Assembly: GCF_002105155.1 (NCBI RefSeq)
Contig: NW_019029021.1
Coordinates: forward strand, 124,001-188,000
Length of the DNA stretch: 64,000 nt
DNA from: Lobosporangium transversale
Lineage: Eukaryota; Mortierellomycota; Mortierellomycetes; Mortierellales; Mortierellaceae
Reading direction: 5' to 3'
Shown here piece by piece: positions 52,151 through 64,000 of the stretch (positions within the stretch are counted from its first letter, which is position 1; each line of letters starts with the position of its first letter). Below the pieces are notes generated by a model, which ran no database searches, was not told the origin of the DNA, and saw only the letters and a program-made list of their open reading frames with translations. A program made the position numbers and the translations under genes.

Positions 52151-53039
52151 AGCGAAAGTGATCAGTCCATTTAAAAACTAATACAGCTTTTTTTTTTTTT
52201 ATTTTATTTTATTTTGTTTTATTTTGAATGCTATCTATCAATGATTACATTTATACATACAGAAAGTATATATATTTATATACATGAATCTATCTTGACT
52301 TCAAACGTGACAGCGAACAATCCAATCGAATTATCGAATTTATCTTTTATGGCTCGTCACCCCTGTGGTGTCAAAGGAAGGGGTGAAGGATGGGATGAGA
52401 AAGGAGAAAGGACCAAGCAAGGGACCATTGACATTGAGACATCATCAAAGCAAGGAGGGTAGGGAACACTTTTTTTTTTTCTTTTGATCATTGCATTGCA
52501 TTCAACATTCATGGATAAGAAAAGAAAGAAAAAAAAACAAAGAGACAAGAGGAGGATCTCGGGGAAAGAGAGGCATTTGATAGAAAAAAGTCATCATGAA
52601 TCCTTCTATCCCAAACAACTCTATCCATTTCAAAAAAGCCTTGCAGCCTACTAACAAAATAAATGATATTTATTTGCATTTATATCTTGTACATACATGT
52701 ATATCTCTTTACTTGTTCTTCTGCCTTAAAGTAAACAAGTTCCACCACAAATAAAATACTGCCTCTTGTATGTCTTGTCTCGCATGGCAATCCCTTGCTT
52801 CACTAGCCAGTGCACGGTTTCTTCTCCTTTATTTCACTGTCCAATGCATTCTTGACTTTATCACTATCTTATTTTTTATTCTATTGCTGCTATTTCTTTA
52901 TTTTATTTTATTTTATTTTATTCCATGTCTTGGTCTAGTTTCATCTCGTTGTACAGTCCATGCACAAAGAAAAGAAAAGAAAAAAGACAAAGAGAGATCG
53001 AACCGATCGAAAAAGATGAATGAAAGAGAAAGGACGACG

Positions 53040-53070
<31 letters not shown>

Positions 53071-53999
53071 TGTGCTTTGATTAATGACTAACATGTTAAT
53101 TAAAATGAAAGCCATATCCAAAAAAAAAAAAAAAAAAAAAAAAGGAGTAGAAAGGGAAGGATAAAAAAAAAAAAATGAATTTCGTAGATGGTAAAGGATG
53201 AGTAGATACGCTCAGATACAAACTTTCGCGACGACGTCTCCCTCATATCCTCTCTCTCTGCCCCTTCCCATTACGGATATCTCCTTTTTTGCCTTTGCTG
53301 GACATGTGGTTAGCATTTGCCGATTCTGTTTTCTCCCCCCTTTGTCCACAGCGCTTTTTTCTTGTCTTTGTTGTCAGTGCTCAAACTCATGCCATGCTAT
53401 CAAATTTTCATATGACAGCGGCTGTGACACTGTGACACCATGACAAAAGGGACAGAAGGGAGGACAAAGGACATAATCAAATTAACACGTTTATTCTTCC
53501 TACTGTATGACCCACAGATATAGTCTAACATGTTCTTTATGATGGATTATAAATGATGTCTTGTTGCAACGAAGGGGGAGGGACGCAGGTGGGGAGAGGG
53601 GCCAAGAAAACATTCTTCCTTCCCGTAGATTGATCGTAGGTATCCTTTTTTTTTGCCTAGATTTCTCTCTCCCTCCATAACGTCTTCATTGCTGTTGTAT
53701 ATTAGTTCCGTCTAGTTGTGAAGACATTTGGAGTAATATGCTTATGCGTATATTTATATAATACATGTGTAAGTGTTTCTATTCAATACTCGATTGTATC
53801 CGTGTTCAAAAAAGACTTTGAATGTTTACTATGGATAGAGATAGGGAATGATCTTTTGATTGGCTGGATCGCATACGGAGTCATTGGTCACTGGTTCCAT
53901 TCTGACATTTTGTCTGTCCCGCCCGCACCAATTCTCGTTACACACCCGTAAAAAAAACTTTGCTCTTGTGTCATGCGTGGCATTGGCTCTCAATTGTTT

Positions 54000-54037
<38 letters not shown>

Positions 54038-54340
54038 TTGGTAAAAAAATGCCGCGTGGAAGGCTGAGCTGACAAGGCAACGACATTACACGAAACCACA
54101 GCATTCCTTCATTCTCTTACAAAGAATAAAAAATATATATATATATATTGGAAAAACATGATATTCCTACAGATCTCTATGAAAAAATCCTGCACATCAT
54201 CGATAAGCACCATGCTCCATGACACGTACAAAAACAAACAGGAGTAAAGCCCATTTTTAGTTTAATTAAAATCTATGGTAACGCTTCTTCCAACTGCACC
54301 ATCTGTTTTTTCCCTTTTTTTTTTTTTTTTTTTTTTTTTT
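52151..54340. other. Intergenic, no gene seen
   Basis: Homopolymers at 52188-52200, 53040-53068 (T), 53120-53143 (A), 54003-54031 (T) and 54317-54340 (T, directly at the 3' end of the next gene). TTTTA tandem units occur near 52201-52226 and 52902-52922. No supported gene on either strand. Confidence 0.55.
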
Positions 54341-56422
54341 CTAGAGCTTGATGTCACCATGCTTCTTCAACATGGGTCGGATATACTCCTTGTATCCATC
54401 GCAGACCTCTTGTCGATTCAAAGGCTCAGACTGAGCTTTATCCCACAGTCGTTTGTATGCATCACCATCCGACGCACCCAATGCGGATGCCAACAGATAA
54501 TCCGGATGATAAAACGCGTCCACTAGACCTACAGCATCATCTGCTAAACTTGCTACCAGCACTTTCACTTGTGCTCGAAGTGATTGGCATTGAGCTGGTG
54601 AGAAGTAACCATCCTCCACAAAATCTGCCAGATTCGTTTGAATGGTATGCAACGCGTGCAGGTGCGAGAGCTTCATCAACACCTTGGCCGTCTCGGGCTT
54701 GGCTCGACAATCCTCGTCGGCCTCGGGATCGAGAGCTTCCTCGATCGCTTGTAAGAACCAGAGAACCATGACATATTGCGCATGGGCATGTGATACCCTG
54801 TAGCATTCAATATTGTGGTCCGACCATGTTTTCTTATTACCGTGGCTCGCCTCAACTGCATCGTAAAGTTCCATCGCCAATCGTGCACAGCGGTGCTCAA
54901 GGGCTGCGATCTGTATCTCCGGTTTAAGCCAATCCTCAGGTCTGATGACAGAGCATGAAGATCTCGAGAACCGTTCACCATCTAGCGTCAAGAGCAGATA
55001 CTTTGAGAATGGCGTCACCTTGTCAGGATCTGATCTGGCTCTCTTGAGTTCCTTCAGCAGGTATCGGGCCATTTGCTGCGTTAGCACGTAGTTGTCCCCC
55101 TCATACGTATTAGAGGGCACAATCTCTGCAAACATGTGCGCCAGACCTGTAAAATATGAATACCCATGTCCACCTAGCAACTTTCGGCATTCCTCTGCGC
55201 CCGTTGCTCCAATGGTAGTGCAGTAGGATTTCAATGCAGAGGATGTAGCATGGACTTCGGCCAGTGCATCAACCTTGCCACTCGATAGGCTGGTCATTAG
55301 ATTGATGTACATATTCATCATGACCGATCCTGCAGCGTAGAGCGCATAGGCTTGAGCAATCATGGGGAAGAGACGGTTCTGGACCATGGGATAGTTGATC
55401 ACCTGAGTCTCAAGGCCAGGATTCAACTCTGCGTCGTTTCGGCTCGTAGGATTGTTGAACTGACGACGCACAGTCAGATAACGCGTAGAGATTGTAGTGG
55501 CACGTGATAGGTACAAGGCCATCTGGCGAATCAGGACAGATCGCAACAAAACCATGGAGCCATATGACAGCTAAAAGAGAAGGGAGAAAAAAAAAAAAAA
55601 AAAAAAAAAAAGGATGTAAGCCAAATGGGAGTATATGGTTACAAAAGATTTGAAAAAGTATCACTTAAAAAGGGGCTTTTACCTTATCATGAGGTGGTTT
55701 CGTAAACACACCATCTCTGGAGACTTTGGAGAATCGCATCAGCATATTCTCGCGTGGAATGCGATACTTGTTGAAGCGAGCAACTATAACGAGGTTGGAA
55801 ATAAAATTAAAAAGATAGTAGTCAGTCAATATTAAACTTCTCGGGTGCTCGTCCTTTCTCTTCTCATTCAGTTAATATGTGTGCTTTATATGAATCCTAC
55901 AGCTTACATCCATTATCCATTTTGTTAAAGCCTCCATAGGCTTTAGGACCAATATCTCCGACCTCAATGCCCGGGAAAGGTTTGTGGTCCTCCAAGGATC
56001 GAATAGGGACTACAAAGACATGAGCACCATAATCTTTGCCATCAATGATCAATTTGGCCTGGACAACTGCATGGGTGCAGATGGTACCTAATCCACCAAT
56101 CCACCATTTGGCGGCTGTGAAGGTGGTGCTGTTGATCTCCCATTCGTCCGTCTCCTTAATGAACGTGGCTGTGGTTTCAAGGTTGGAGAGGTTTGAACCA
56201 TGACCAAGCTCTGTCTGGGCATAGCACCCAATGATCTGGTACTTTTGAGCAGGAACAACCCATTTTTCAATCTGTTCGTCAGTTCCTTGAGCATCGATTA
56301 CAGGGATAAAGGCTTATTTTTTAAAAAAATAAATAAAATAAAATAACAAAAGATAAAGGAATGAATATCAAGATGCTTTCTTCACAAGAATGAGCTACAT
56401 TGTAAGAATTCTGTCAATGACG

Positions 56423-56455
<33 letters not shown>

Positions 56456-56767
56456 TCCGTTGTGTAGAAGAATCTTGCAATAGCATAAATAAAAGAAGAT
56501 TTAATTTTATTCAATTAGACTTTTTTCTCCACATTTCCCCACAGGTCAAAGTTTTTTTACTTTTCATTTTTTTAAATACGACTTACTGGAAGCGGGTCGT
56601 CAATGGCCTCAACGACTGTCGCAAAGTCAAGGTGGTTTAGATCATTTTCCAACATAATCTCAGCTAGTCGAGCCGACATGGCAATGCCACGCTTGACAGC
56701 ATCCGTATGATTCAACCATGCCCTGAGGAAAACACAAACATATTTATAAATGTTGCTGTTAGCTTGA

Positions 56768-56803
<36 letters not shown>

Positions 56804-57014
56804 TTTTTTCTTTTATTCAACGGGTGTCAGCAGAGTAAAAATACCAATCATCCTTGTTGAAGATGGGCTCACGAGCAATGAGATCAATAATATATCGACG
56901 ATGCTCCACATTCGAGGGCCCATTATAGAGGAAATTGGTCATGTTGGTGACATCGAACGACGTCTTTGTCCTGGCATGGGCCAGATCCTTTTTATTTTGT
57001 GAGTCTTCTGTCAT
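54341..57014 (-). CDS. POX1: Acyl-CoA oxidase (six exons)
   Basis: Exons 57014-56845, 56722-56587, 56473-56455, 55908 to 56312, 55783-55683 and 55570-54341 splice in frame to 686 residues, a normal length for the family. The enzyme oxidises acyl-CoA to trans-2-enoyl-CoA with FAD in the peroxisome, making hydrogen peroxide. Visible motifs: CYAQTELGHGSNL, TTATFIKETDEWEINS, WWIGGLGTICTHAVV, YRIPRENMLMRF and VPSNTYEGDNYVL, where the Glu (about 434) is the catalytic base. It ends HGDIKL, which resembles a type 1 peroxisomal signal but has Ile at the first position. Exon 3 is only 19 nt, yet it restores LLHNGAFIPVIDAQ across its splices. Confidence 0.9.
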
Positions 57015-57748
57015 GATATTTCTCTAGTGTCAAGGTGTCTAGAGGAGGAAAAAAAAAAAAAAAAAAGTGCTGAAGAGGAATGAGAACTGATGAATGAAAG
57101 GAATGAAAGCAAATGATGGAGGGAAAGAGGAGAGAAATGAATGGGAACTATTTTTTTCGGCTCACGAATAACGACAGAGTTGGAGAGGTCCGTTTGTTTA
57201 GAGTGTGTTTATTCCAATGATGGGACGATTCGGTTGCCCAATGGATGTCAAGGGGAAAATTGAACGGGTGGATGTAACTATTCCTCATTCCAACCTATCA
57301 AATATCAAATCGCGTTAATTGAACCAGGACGTTCATGTAATCCAGCTTTTGTCAGTCCTGCCTGCCTTTCACTCTTTTAATCTCGGTTCATGATCCCATG
57401 ACCTTTACTCATCCATAAACTGAACACAAACAACAAAGTCTCGGTCAAGAAAAAAAAAAAAAAAAAAAAAAAACGATAGTTCATTTGTCTTAGTTAGTGG
57501 CGGTTTTTCTTTTTTAATTTTGCTGTGTCAGAATCTGATGAATTCAACTGGCTATGCCCCACTCACCTTTATACACACACACGCACCTACATAGACTGGG
57601 GAACCTCGAACATCTGGTATCTTTGCGCCTCAAGCACCTGGCATCCCCTCATCTACTTGCATCTTCATCTGTTATACTATACTATACTATAGAATCATGT
57701 GAAACAGAGGTGACCAACACTGACACCTACAATACCATGTCGTTTACT

Positions 57749-57787
<39 letters not shown>

Positions 57788-58141
57788 GATCAAACGTCAT
57801 TTACAATGGATACAATGATGATAGGATGGGACCCCGTTCTTCCTTCTTCTACCTTCTTCTATGTCAGTATGTCAGTAATATCACAATAAAGAAAACAAAG
57901 CTGACGATAAGAAGCAAAAAAATATATTTATAAAAACCCTTTCATCCTTTTTCTTTTTTTTTTCTTTTTTAATCTCTTCCTCTTCATCCTCCGAGTATAC
58001 AACAACTCAAGGCTTTCCCCTCCTACTCAAGTATTCAAGGCCCACATCTTGGACAGGATTTAATGCCAACAAGAAGATAAAGAGGCAAGAAAGAAAAGAA
58101 AAGAAAAGGAAAAAAAAAAAAAAAAGCCAGCAATAATAACA
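57015..58141. other. Promoter side of the acyl-CoA oxidase gene
   Basis: Contains homopolymers (A at 57050-57066 and 57449-57474, T at 57751-57786) and a CACACA-type stretch near 57572-57590. No gene supported. Confidence 0.5.
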
Positions 58142-58471
58142 ATGGAGTTCTACAGTTTCCAATATCCTCCTCGTCCCATTCCATCCGATCATCACCGTCC
58201 TACACGGTATTATTTCCATAATCTGGATCAGGATCGAATCATCCAAAGGAAGAATCATCAAGTCTTCTTCCAGAAGGAAGGTGTTCCCCCTAAAGTCCTG
58301 CCTATCACTGCCACCACCATCACCACTCCCACTCTCACTTCTACTACCACTACCACTAGCTCTAGCTCTAGCTCTACTTCTACTCCTACCTCTGCTGCTG
58401 CTGACTGTACAAGTTTAAGGGGTATCTCGGAGGTCAGGGTTTTGGACAGGACTAAATTCTTGATCGAATAA
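58142..58471 (+). CDS. Possible small protein of 109 residues
   Basis: The ATG at 58142 is in a good context (AACAATGG). The first 55 residues are protein-like (MEFYSFQYPPRPIPSDHHRP, NHQVFFQKEGVPPKVLP), followed by a Thr/Ser run and a short end (ISEVRVLDRTKFLIE). It lies tail to tail with the SMG6-like gene. Family not recognised; it could also be chance. Confidence 0.4.
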   Translation: MEFYSFQYPPRPIPSDHHRPTRYYFHNLDQDRIIQRKNHQVFFQKEGVPPKVLPITATTITTPTLTSTTTTTSSSSSSTSTPTSAAADCTSLRGISEVRVLDRTKFLIE

Positions 58472-58623
58472 TAGAAACAATCAATAACAATCATAAAACA
58501 GTAAACAGTAGAATTCCTCCCCCTCCCCCCCCCAAACTATCATCACTGCGCCTTACAATGAAAAATAAAAAAAAGTCTCAATTTTTTTTTTTTTTTTTTT
58601 TTTTTTTATTGTCAGTAAAAGAG

Positions 58624-61600
58624 TTATGGCTTCATTGTCATCCAGCAAAGATCTTCTTTTCCAAGCACTTCTACATTCCTAGCTCGAGCCTTAACACGTA
58701 GGTTACGATCATCTGTCACCAAATAGATACCAGAACCTTGGTTTTGTTGTCCCAAACCCTTGTTCGACTGCGATCCAACTGAGGGTGAGCCAGCTAGGGA
58801 TGAAAATGACGATCCATTATTTTCCTGATGCCAGAAACATAGCCCAAGGATGAAGTCATCCACATTGTGATTACGCATAATCTCTTCATCTCCATCGTAC
58901 TCCTCCTCATCTCGATCATCGCCATAGGTCGATACAGTACCCGCGGTGGAGCCTGTTTTTCTATGTTGTGATGAATATTGCTGCTGTTGCTGTTGCTGTT
59001 GTTGCTGTTGTTGTTGCTGTTGCTGTTGTTGTTGCTGCTGCTGCTCAAAATTAAAAGACTCGACTCGGAAACTCAAGTCGTTCATGTAGTTGCCTCGGCT
59101 AGTCTGGATCTTGAGTCGACGTGGCTTGGGTCGCATGGCTAGACATCCTTCAAGATAATTCAATGCTGCTGCTGCTGCCGGTCCAAGTGGCGCAGGATTG
59201 TTCTTGAGACCATCCAGTTCCGTAATCACTGCCAAAGGAATAATAACCGTCCATCGGTCCGCAGAAATCACACGTTGAATCACCGTCCAGTCAGCCACCA
59301 AACAGTTGGTATCAATCACCAATATCGCATTATCTGCAACCATGGCTCTGCGCTGATGCTGTTGCGAGGATCGATGTTGGCCACTTGCTGTCGGGTTCCG
59401 ACGATCCACGTATCCACTTCGTCCACTACCAGTACCCTTGGATTTTCTTCCGGGACTTCTACTTTGATTGTCGTATGCAGAAGCCAAAGGTGAATTTCGA
59501 GCTCTATGATCACGCTGCAGCGACCCGAGCTTGGCATTTTCTCTTCCATTCAAACTCGACTCTCCCAGCAATGATTTGAGTTGGTCTCGCTTCGATTTGA
59601 GTTCCATAATCTCTGCTGTGGAATAATCCATGCCATCTGAAGAAAACAATGCACCTTCGTCGTCCTCGATCCCAGAATCATGGCTGATACTAGCATGGGA
59701 CGATGACATGATGTTATCGTCTGTAGAATAGTCCTCAGTGCTCGTCCCGTTAAAAGCATTACGGCCGTTATGACGGCTGGATAGTGTGGATGACATTGCT
59801 TCAAATTCCTCGATCTTTGTAGTGTATCCATCACCGATCTTGAATGCATTCTCACAGAAATCAAACTCCACAATCTCCATATGCTATATTGAAATGAATG
59901 ATAGGAATAATAAAAAGGTGAGAAAAGTTAAAATTTAACTTGATTCAAAATCCATCCATGACAAGAAAAAAAAAAAAAAAAAAAAAAAAAGCTCTATTAA
60001 CTATACCATTGCAGCAATAAGACTTAATTCGACAAGACGTTTGATCAAGTGTTCTGTTGTCAACGATCCTTGCTTCCAGAGATTATCACCTTTCAATTCC
60101 ATGTCATCCATGGCCGGTTGTGGTCCCTCAAACGTCTGCTTTCCAAAACGACAAGTGGGCAGCCAAGCGAGTCCACGCAACTCCCATTCGTGACCAAGAG
60201 GAGGTGGCGATACCTTGAATAACGGCTTCTCTTGCACTGTTGCTTCCTCTCGGTCCAATTCTGAACTCGCCGTGTGATTCGACATTTCCTCAGATAATGC
60301 TGAAAGCATATCCGATTGTTCAAAAGGTGACATTTTATTCCAGTGATGGTTCATAAACTTCGTCAATGTTGTCCAAAATGTCGGTAATGTCTCGAGATTC
60401 ACCATCATCTCCCAATTATCAGTCATGTTGCTTCCAGATCCAAAGGGGCGGCTGGCCATCCATAAAAGGACGACATGGCAATACACAAGCCATCCTTGCT
60501 GCTCCTCAATAGACAATGTTGCCACCTTCTTCTGGGACTCTTCAACGCTGGTCAAGTAACGTTGCATTGCTTGTTCCATTGTCAATAAAAGAAGTTTGGA
60601 TGAGTATGGAAGGGTTACCACTGTTGCCAAATGATCCGTTAAAGCGCCAAATGCAGTGTTGGACTTTGCAATCGCCGAGGAGCTCCAGTTGAACTCGTAA
60701 ATAGCTGAAATATTGATAACAGCCATCATGAAGTAAAATCCATCCCATCGCGTCGATCGAGTAGAATCCTTCAAGCTCTGTTCTTTACTCGAATCGTCCG
60801 TAAGCAATGAGTGCTGGGTGTGAAGGACCTTCAATTGTTTCGAAAAGTTTCGAAGTCTCCTTTCAAAGTTATCGAGATTGATCTTCTCAAAGAGCATAGC
60901 GTGAAGTAACAAGAACGAGCCCTCACAGTCCTTGAAGGTCGTATTGACGAGGCTAGCCTGTCGAGTTTTTGAGCTGTTTTTCAACGACAAGTCCTGAAGT
61001 TGTCTGATTTGTTCATTTGCTGCAAAAAACGAGGTCAATGTATCACGTGCGTTCATAAAGGATGATCGAACTGTCAAACTAAAGTGATTATCATGTTTTT
61101 TAATGGACGCAAGGGAAAGGATATTAATACTTATTTCCCCCTATTAGATTAATTTTCGCCAGCAACGATGCTTTCAGGATAACAGGATAACTTACCTCTT
61201 GCTATAGTAATACAAGGATTCTAATCCTCGGCAACCTGCCAAGAGTGCAAGCTGATTATACATTTTGCCATTACCAGGACCAACATCAATCGCTTCGCGG
61301 TACAATCTTCGTGCCACAATCAACCAATTAGTAGGTGGCGAAGCATCATCATCCAACTTGTGCAACCATCGGTAACGTGCAAGGTCGCCCAAGATGCCAA
61401 TGCATCGATGCCATCGGGGGACGTATGCTGTCTGTGCAAGACCGCCATTAGGTGTCGCATGCTTGGCTTCTAGCTTTTGAAGAGTCGACTTGAGAGTCCC
61501 ATAAAATTCTTGAGCGAACGTAATGAATTGTGCAAAGTAATGTCGAATGGTCTCACTATGGTCTTCATCCGACTCGGAAAGCGATTGGTTGGCATGATCG

Positions 61601-62919
61601 GAATTCCTTAATGCTACACGAAAGGTCTCGATAAGCGGATAAATGGCGAGTTTCCAGCACCGAGTATCAATGTCATGCTTTACCGATGACTTGAAGTCGG
61701 CCTGTATTAACTGGAGATATTTTGATGCTAGTCTAGAAAAGTAATACAAACAAATATAAATAAATAAATAAATAAAAAAAAAAAAAAAAAAAAAAAAAAG
61801 ATGAGTTTTGCATAATTCAATAAAGTTACCACACTTGCACGCGCCTATTGTGACACCAACATTTATACATCCTAACAGTAACACTCTTTTTTTGCTGTGT
61901 TGACATCCCAACAATTTCTTTTGGAAAATCACATTGTACCTTTTGGAGTTGTCCATGCGTTGATGCCACGCCAAATGGCCGCTTTGTCTACTATTACTGT
62001 CCATGTCATCGTCACTATCCAAAGTCCGACGTGCAGGCTTCTCCATCATCTTCTTTTCCAGCTGCTGGATATCTCTAGTCAACTTGACTAAACCATCCAC
62101 ATGTGAAGGCGTAGTTGCTGAGGGTGAACTCTGTTTTGAAGGTTGATTAGGAATAACTGCGGCGGTCGTCGTCGTCGGAGCAATAGAGGCAGATGATACA
62201 GAGGCGCCTTCATGACGCACTGACTGCGGCTGCGGCCGATTGGGATCATATAATCTATGGTTCTGTTGCTGTCTCTGCTGTTGCTGCTGCTTCTGCTGCT
62301 TCTGCTGCTTCTGCGAACCATGACTCGATCGCCTGTGAGCACCTAAATCATGATTATAGGTGTCACCTGGATTAGAGCGTGTGAATGACTGTTGCTGTTG
62401 TTGTGTTGTCGAGGTAGAAGGCACAACCGGGATAGGGTCTCTTTTAGGATCAAAAAGTCGGCCAGTTGATCCCGTGGGCCTACTAGAGCTGGTGTCGGAG
62501 GCCGCGCCAGTGTTGTTCTCCCTTCGAGAGAGATATCCCCGTGAACGCTCGACAGGTGCACTTGATACACAAGCCGCTGTGGACTCTGAATCATTTTCGG
62601 AGGCAGTTGTGCTATTACGGCGGGCTTTATTGCTACTGCTGCCCTTGCCGCCACTACCGCCTTTACCGTTATTACTGTAGGTAGTTCTGTTAGAGGCATT
62701 GTTGTTATTGGCGCCAGTGCCGGTGGAGGAGGAGCTGGTACCAGCGTTGGCTGAGTTTAGTCCATTGTGTAAATCTGAATTAAAGGAGGGACTCTTTTCA
62801 AGTTTCTTTGGATGATTGCTGCTGGAGCGTTGTTTTCGCGAGCGGGCAGGTTTTGCAGAAGTGGAAGCTGAGTCTGGAGGTACGTATGGAACTGTCAAAC
62901 CAGGCTTTGCTGTGCTCAT
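58624..62919 (-). CDS. SMG6: EST1/SMG6-like protein with C-terminal PIN nuclease domain (four exons)
   Basis: Exons 62919-61940, 61732-61196, 61078-60007 and 59883-58624, all with GT-AG splices and in phase, give 1282 residues. SMG6/EST1 proteins cut mRNA in nonsense-mediated decay and can bind telomerase. Residues 1-326 are disordered and rich in Ser, Asn and Gln. Exons 2 and 3 encode the EST1 14-3-3-like helical part (WHRCIGILGDLARYRW, YREAIDVGPGNGKMYNQLAL) and the EST1 C-terminal helices (HEWELRGLAWLP). The PIN domain occupies about 1050-1282 with the acidic residues in place: VIDTNCLVADW, VITELDGLK, DDFILGLCFW and LVTDDRNLRVKA. A polyglutamine run (58979-59045) sits inside the PIN domain. 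Confidence 0.85.
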
Positions 62920-63436
62920 CACTCGCGGGTATCTGGGAACGGTAGGATAGAGAGAATGGGGTGCAAAAGGCGAATAACGTAACTATCAATATTAGGAAAA
63001 TGCGGGAGGTGTGGTCCAATAGACAATAGAGAAGGGTTATTAAAAGGCGAGCTGAGGCTGCAAAAGTTTGTTATAATGGAGTGATGAGAATAAAGAAGAA
63101 ATTGATGAATGTTGGAAATGGAAGAAAAGAGAACATTAAATCAAAGAAAAAAATAATAATGATAATAATAAAAACAATAAAGATTTGAAATCCATGAGAA
63201 GCAACACAATGCTTTTTCTGGGAAGTTGTCACACTGTCATGAGCCTTCAGTGTTTATATTTCATGGATAGCACCATCTAAAAAATATAAACATGTGGTGG
63301 GGCGCCGCAGTTGATTACAACCCCTGCGTAGTGTCATGGAAGCTGGTGGCAGGTGACACAAAAAAAGTTGACTACGTAAGGAGAGTTGGATATTAAAGGC
63401 AAAACGTTGTTTATCTTTAAAATGTGGTTTGATAGG
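62920..63436. promoter_or_regulatory. Promoter side of the SMG6-like gene
   Basis: About 500 bp between the SMG6-like start and the 3' end of the GH81 gene (both minus strand). AT-rich with AATAAT units near 63150-63180. No other gene seen. Confidence 0.5.
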
Positions 63437-64000
63437 CTACTTTGAGCAAGTATTCATTGAAGCAACATAGAATAGTGCCCATGTCAGGGTCAAACCATCA
63501 TCAAGTGGTATTCGTCCACCATCTCGGACTGAAAAGTATTGCCATGCCGCCTCCTTGTCCAATGTGGCATAATTCATCATCAAGATCGACTTCCAACCAT
63601 CTTCAATATATCCGACTCGGGACTTCAACAAACTCTCCCATTCTTCTTGTACAAACTTGCGTCGGCGCACGAGTGGTAACGCCGGTGTAGCCGGAATCAT
63701 TTGGATACCTTGAATGCACTCTGCAAAACATAAACATGTTTTAAATAAATAGAAAAGTTAATAAACCTTAGCCATGAGCAATCTTGAGAAACTGATTCAT
63801 ATTTAGCAATCCCGACAGCAAGAAGGAATATTAAAAACCATGAGTGGGTTAAATAATTTACCAATGCGTGATGAGAAGTAGGTTGTGTGGTCAACCTTGT
63901 TTTCAAAAAGGATACCAGTCACTTTGTTGCCGATAAAGGCTCTTGGGTGGTTCATATTGTCATTCTCCAACAAAAAGTAAGCTTGGATAGACCTGCGCGC
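63437..64000 (-). CDS. GH81 endo-1,3-beta-glucanase, C-terminal part (5' end outside window)
   Basis: Exons 64000-63862 (continuing off the right edge) and 63720-63437, joined by a 141-nt intron (donor GTAAAT, acceptor CAG). The segment reads AFIGNKVTGILFENKVDHTTYF then IECIQGIQMIPATPALPLVR, EEWESLLKSRVGYIEDGWKS, ILMMNYATLDKEAAWQYF and LDDGLTLTWALFYVAS. This is the conserved C-terminal half of glycoside hydrolase family 81, which cuts beta-1,3-glucan during wall remodelling and cell separation. The catalytic residues are not within the window. The protein ends NTCSK. Confidence 0.85.

Noticed and set aside
1-64000. tRNA or rRNA genes
   Set aside because: I looked for B-box-like words and clover-leaf arms and found none convincing; a covariance-model search would be decisive.

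Overview
This window looks like a nuclear contig of an early-diverging fungus, most likely a Mucoromycota member such as a Mortierella relative. The case rests on short GT-AG introns (about 110-210 nt), eukaryotic genes (TIM54, MSS51, NADPH oxidase, acyl-CoA oxidase, EST1/SMG6, GH81 glucanase), and expanded F-box, C2H2, Sel1 and Crinkler-type families that are common in that group. The taxonomic placement is an inference. A second signature is the density of A or T homopolymer tracts of 15-38 nt, roughly one per 1-1.5 kb, in introns, UTRs and spacers.

The window alternates between two kinds of territory. From 0 to 15 kb there is an F-box/LRR gene nursery: four open members (53-1516 +, 5933-7453 -, 11049-12590 -, 12886-14379 +) and two pseudogenes (3820-5339 + and 8174-9693 -). 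The two pseudogenes are mirror copies in a nearly perfect inverted repeat of about 2.3 kb per arm, with an open paralog in the loop. From 15 to 24 kb there are mostly single-copy genes: a low-complexity protein, an 88-residue protein, TIM54 and a three-finger C2H2 protein. A hairpin (MITE-like) element lies at 16.6-16.8 kb. From 24 to 36 kb there is a C2H2 nursery with two related families, decayed copies, and a second inverted repeat (842 bp per arm) that again has an open paralog in its loop. It is joined to a Sel1-repeat gene that lies in the same reading frame as the neighbouring zinc-finger gene, separated from it by a single stop codon.

From 36 to 47.6 kb two real genes, MSS51 and an NADPH oxidase, flank a graveyard: a helicase remnant, a broken Crinkler-like NTPase-nuclease gene, and a DDE transposase remnant. 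From 49 to 64 kb the window is conventional: a bHLH regulator, a six-exon acyl-CoA oxidase, a five-segment (four-exon model) EST1/SMG6-like PIN protein, and the 3' end of a GH81 endo-1,3-beta-glucanase that runs off the right edge.

The genes do not form one pathway. TIM54 and MSS51 serve mitochondria, the acyl-CoA oxidase serves peroxisomal beta-oxidation, the NADPH oxidase makes superoxide, SMG6/EST1 serves RNA decay or telomere maintenance, and GH81 remodels cell wall glucan. The unusual feature is the repeated palindromic architecture in the two nurseries and the gene chimerism at its edges.
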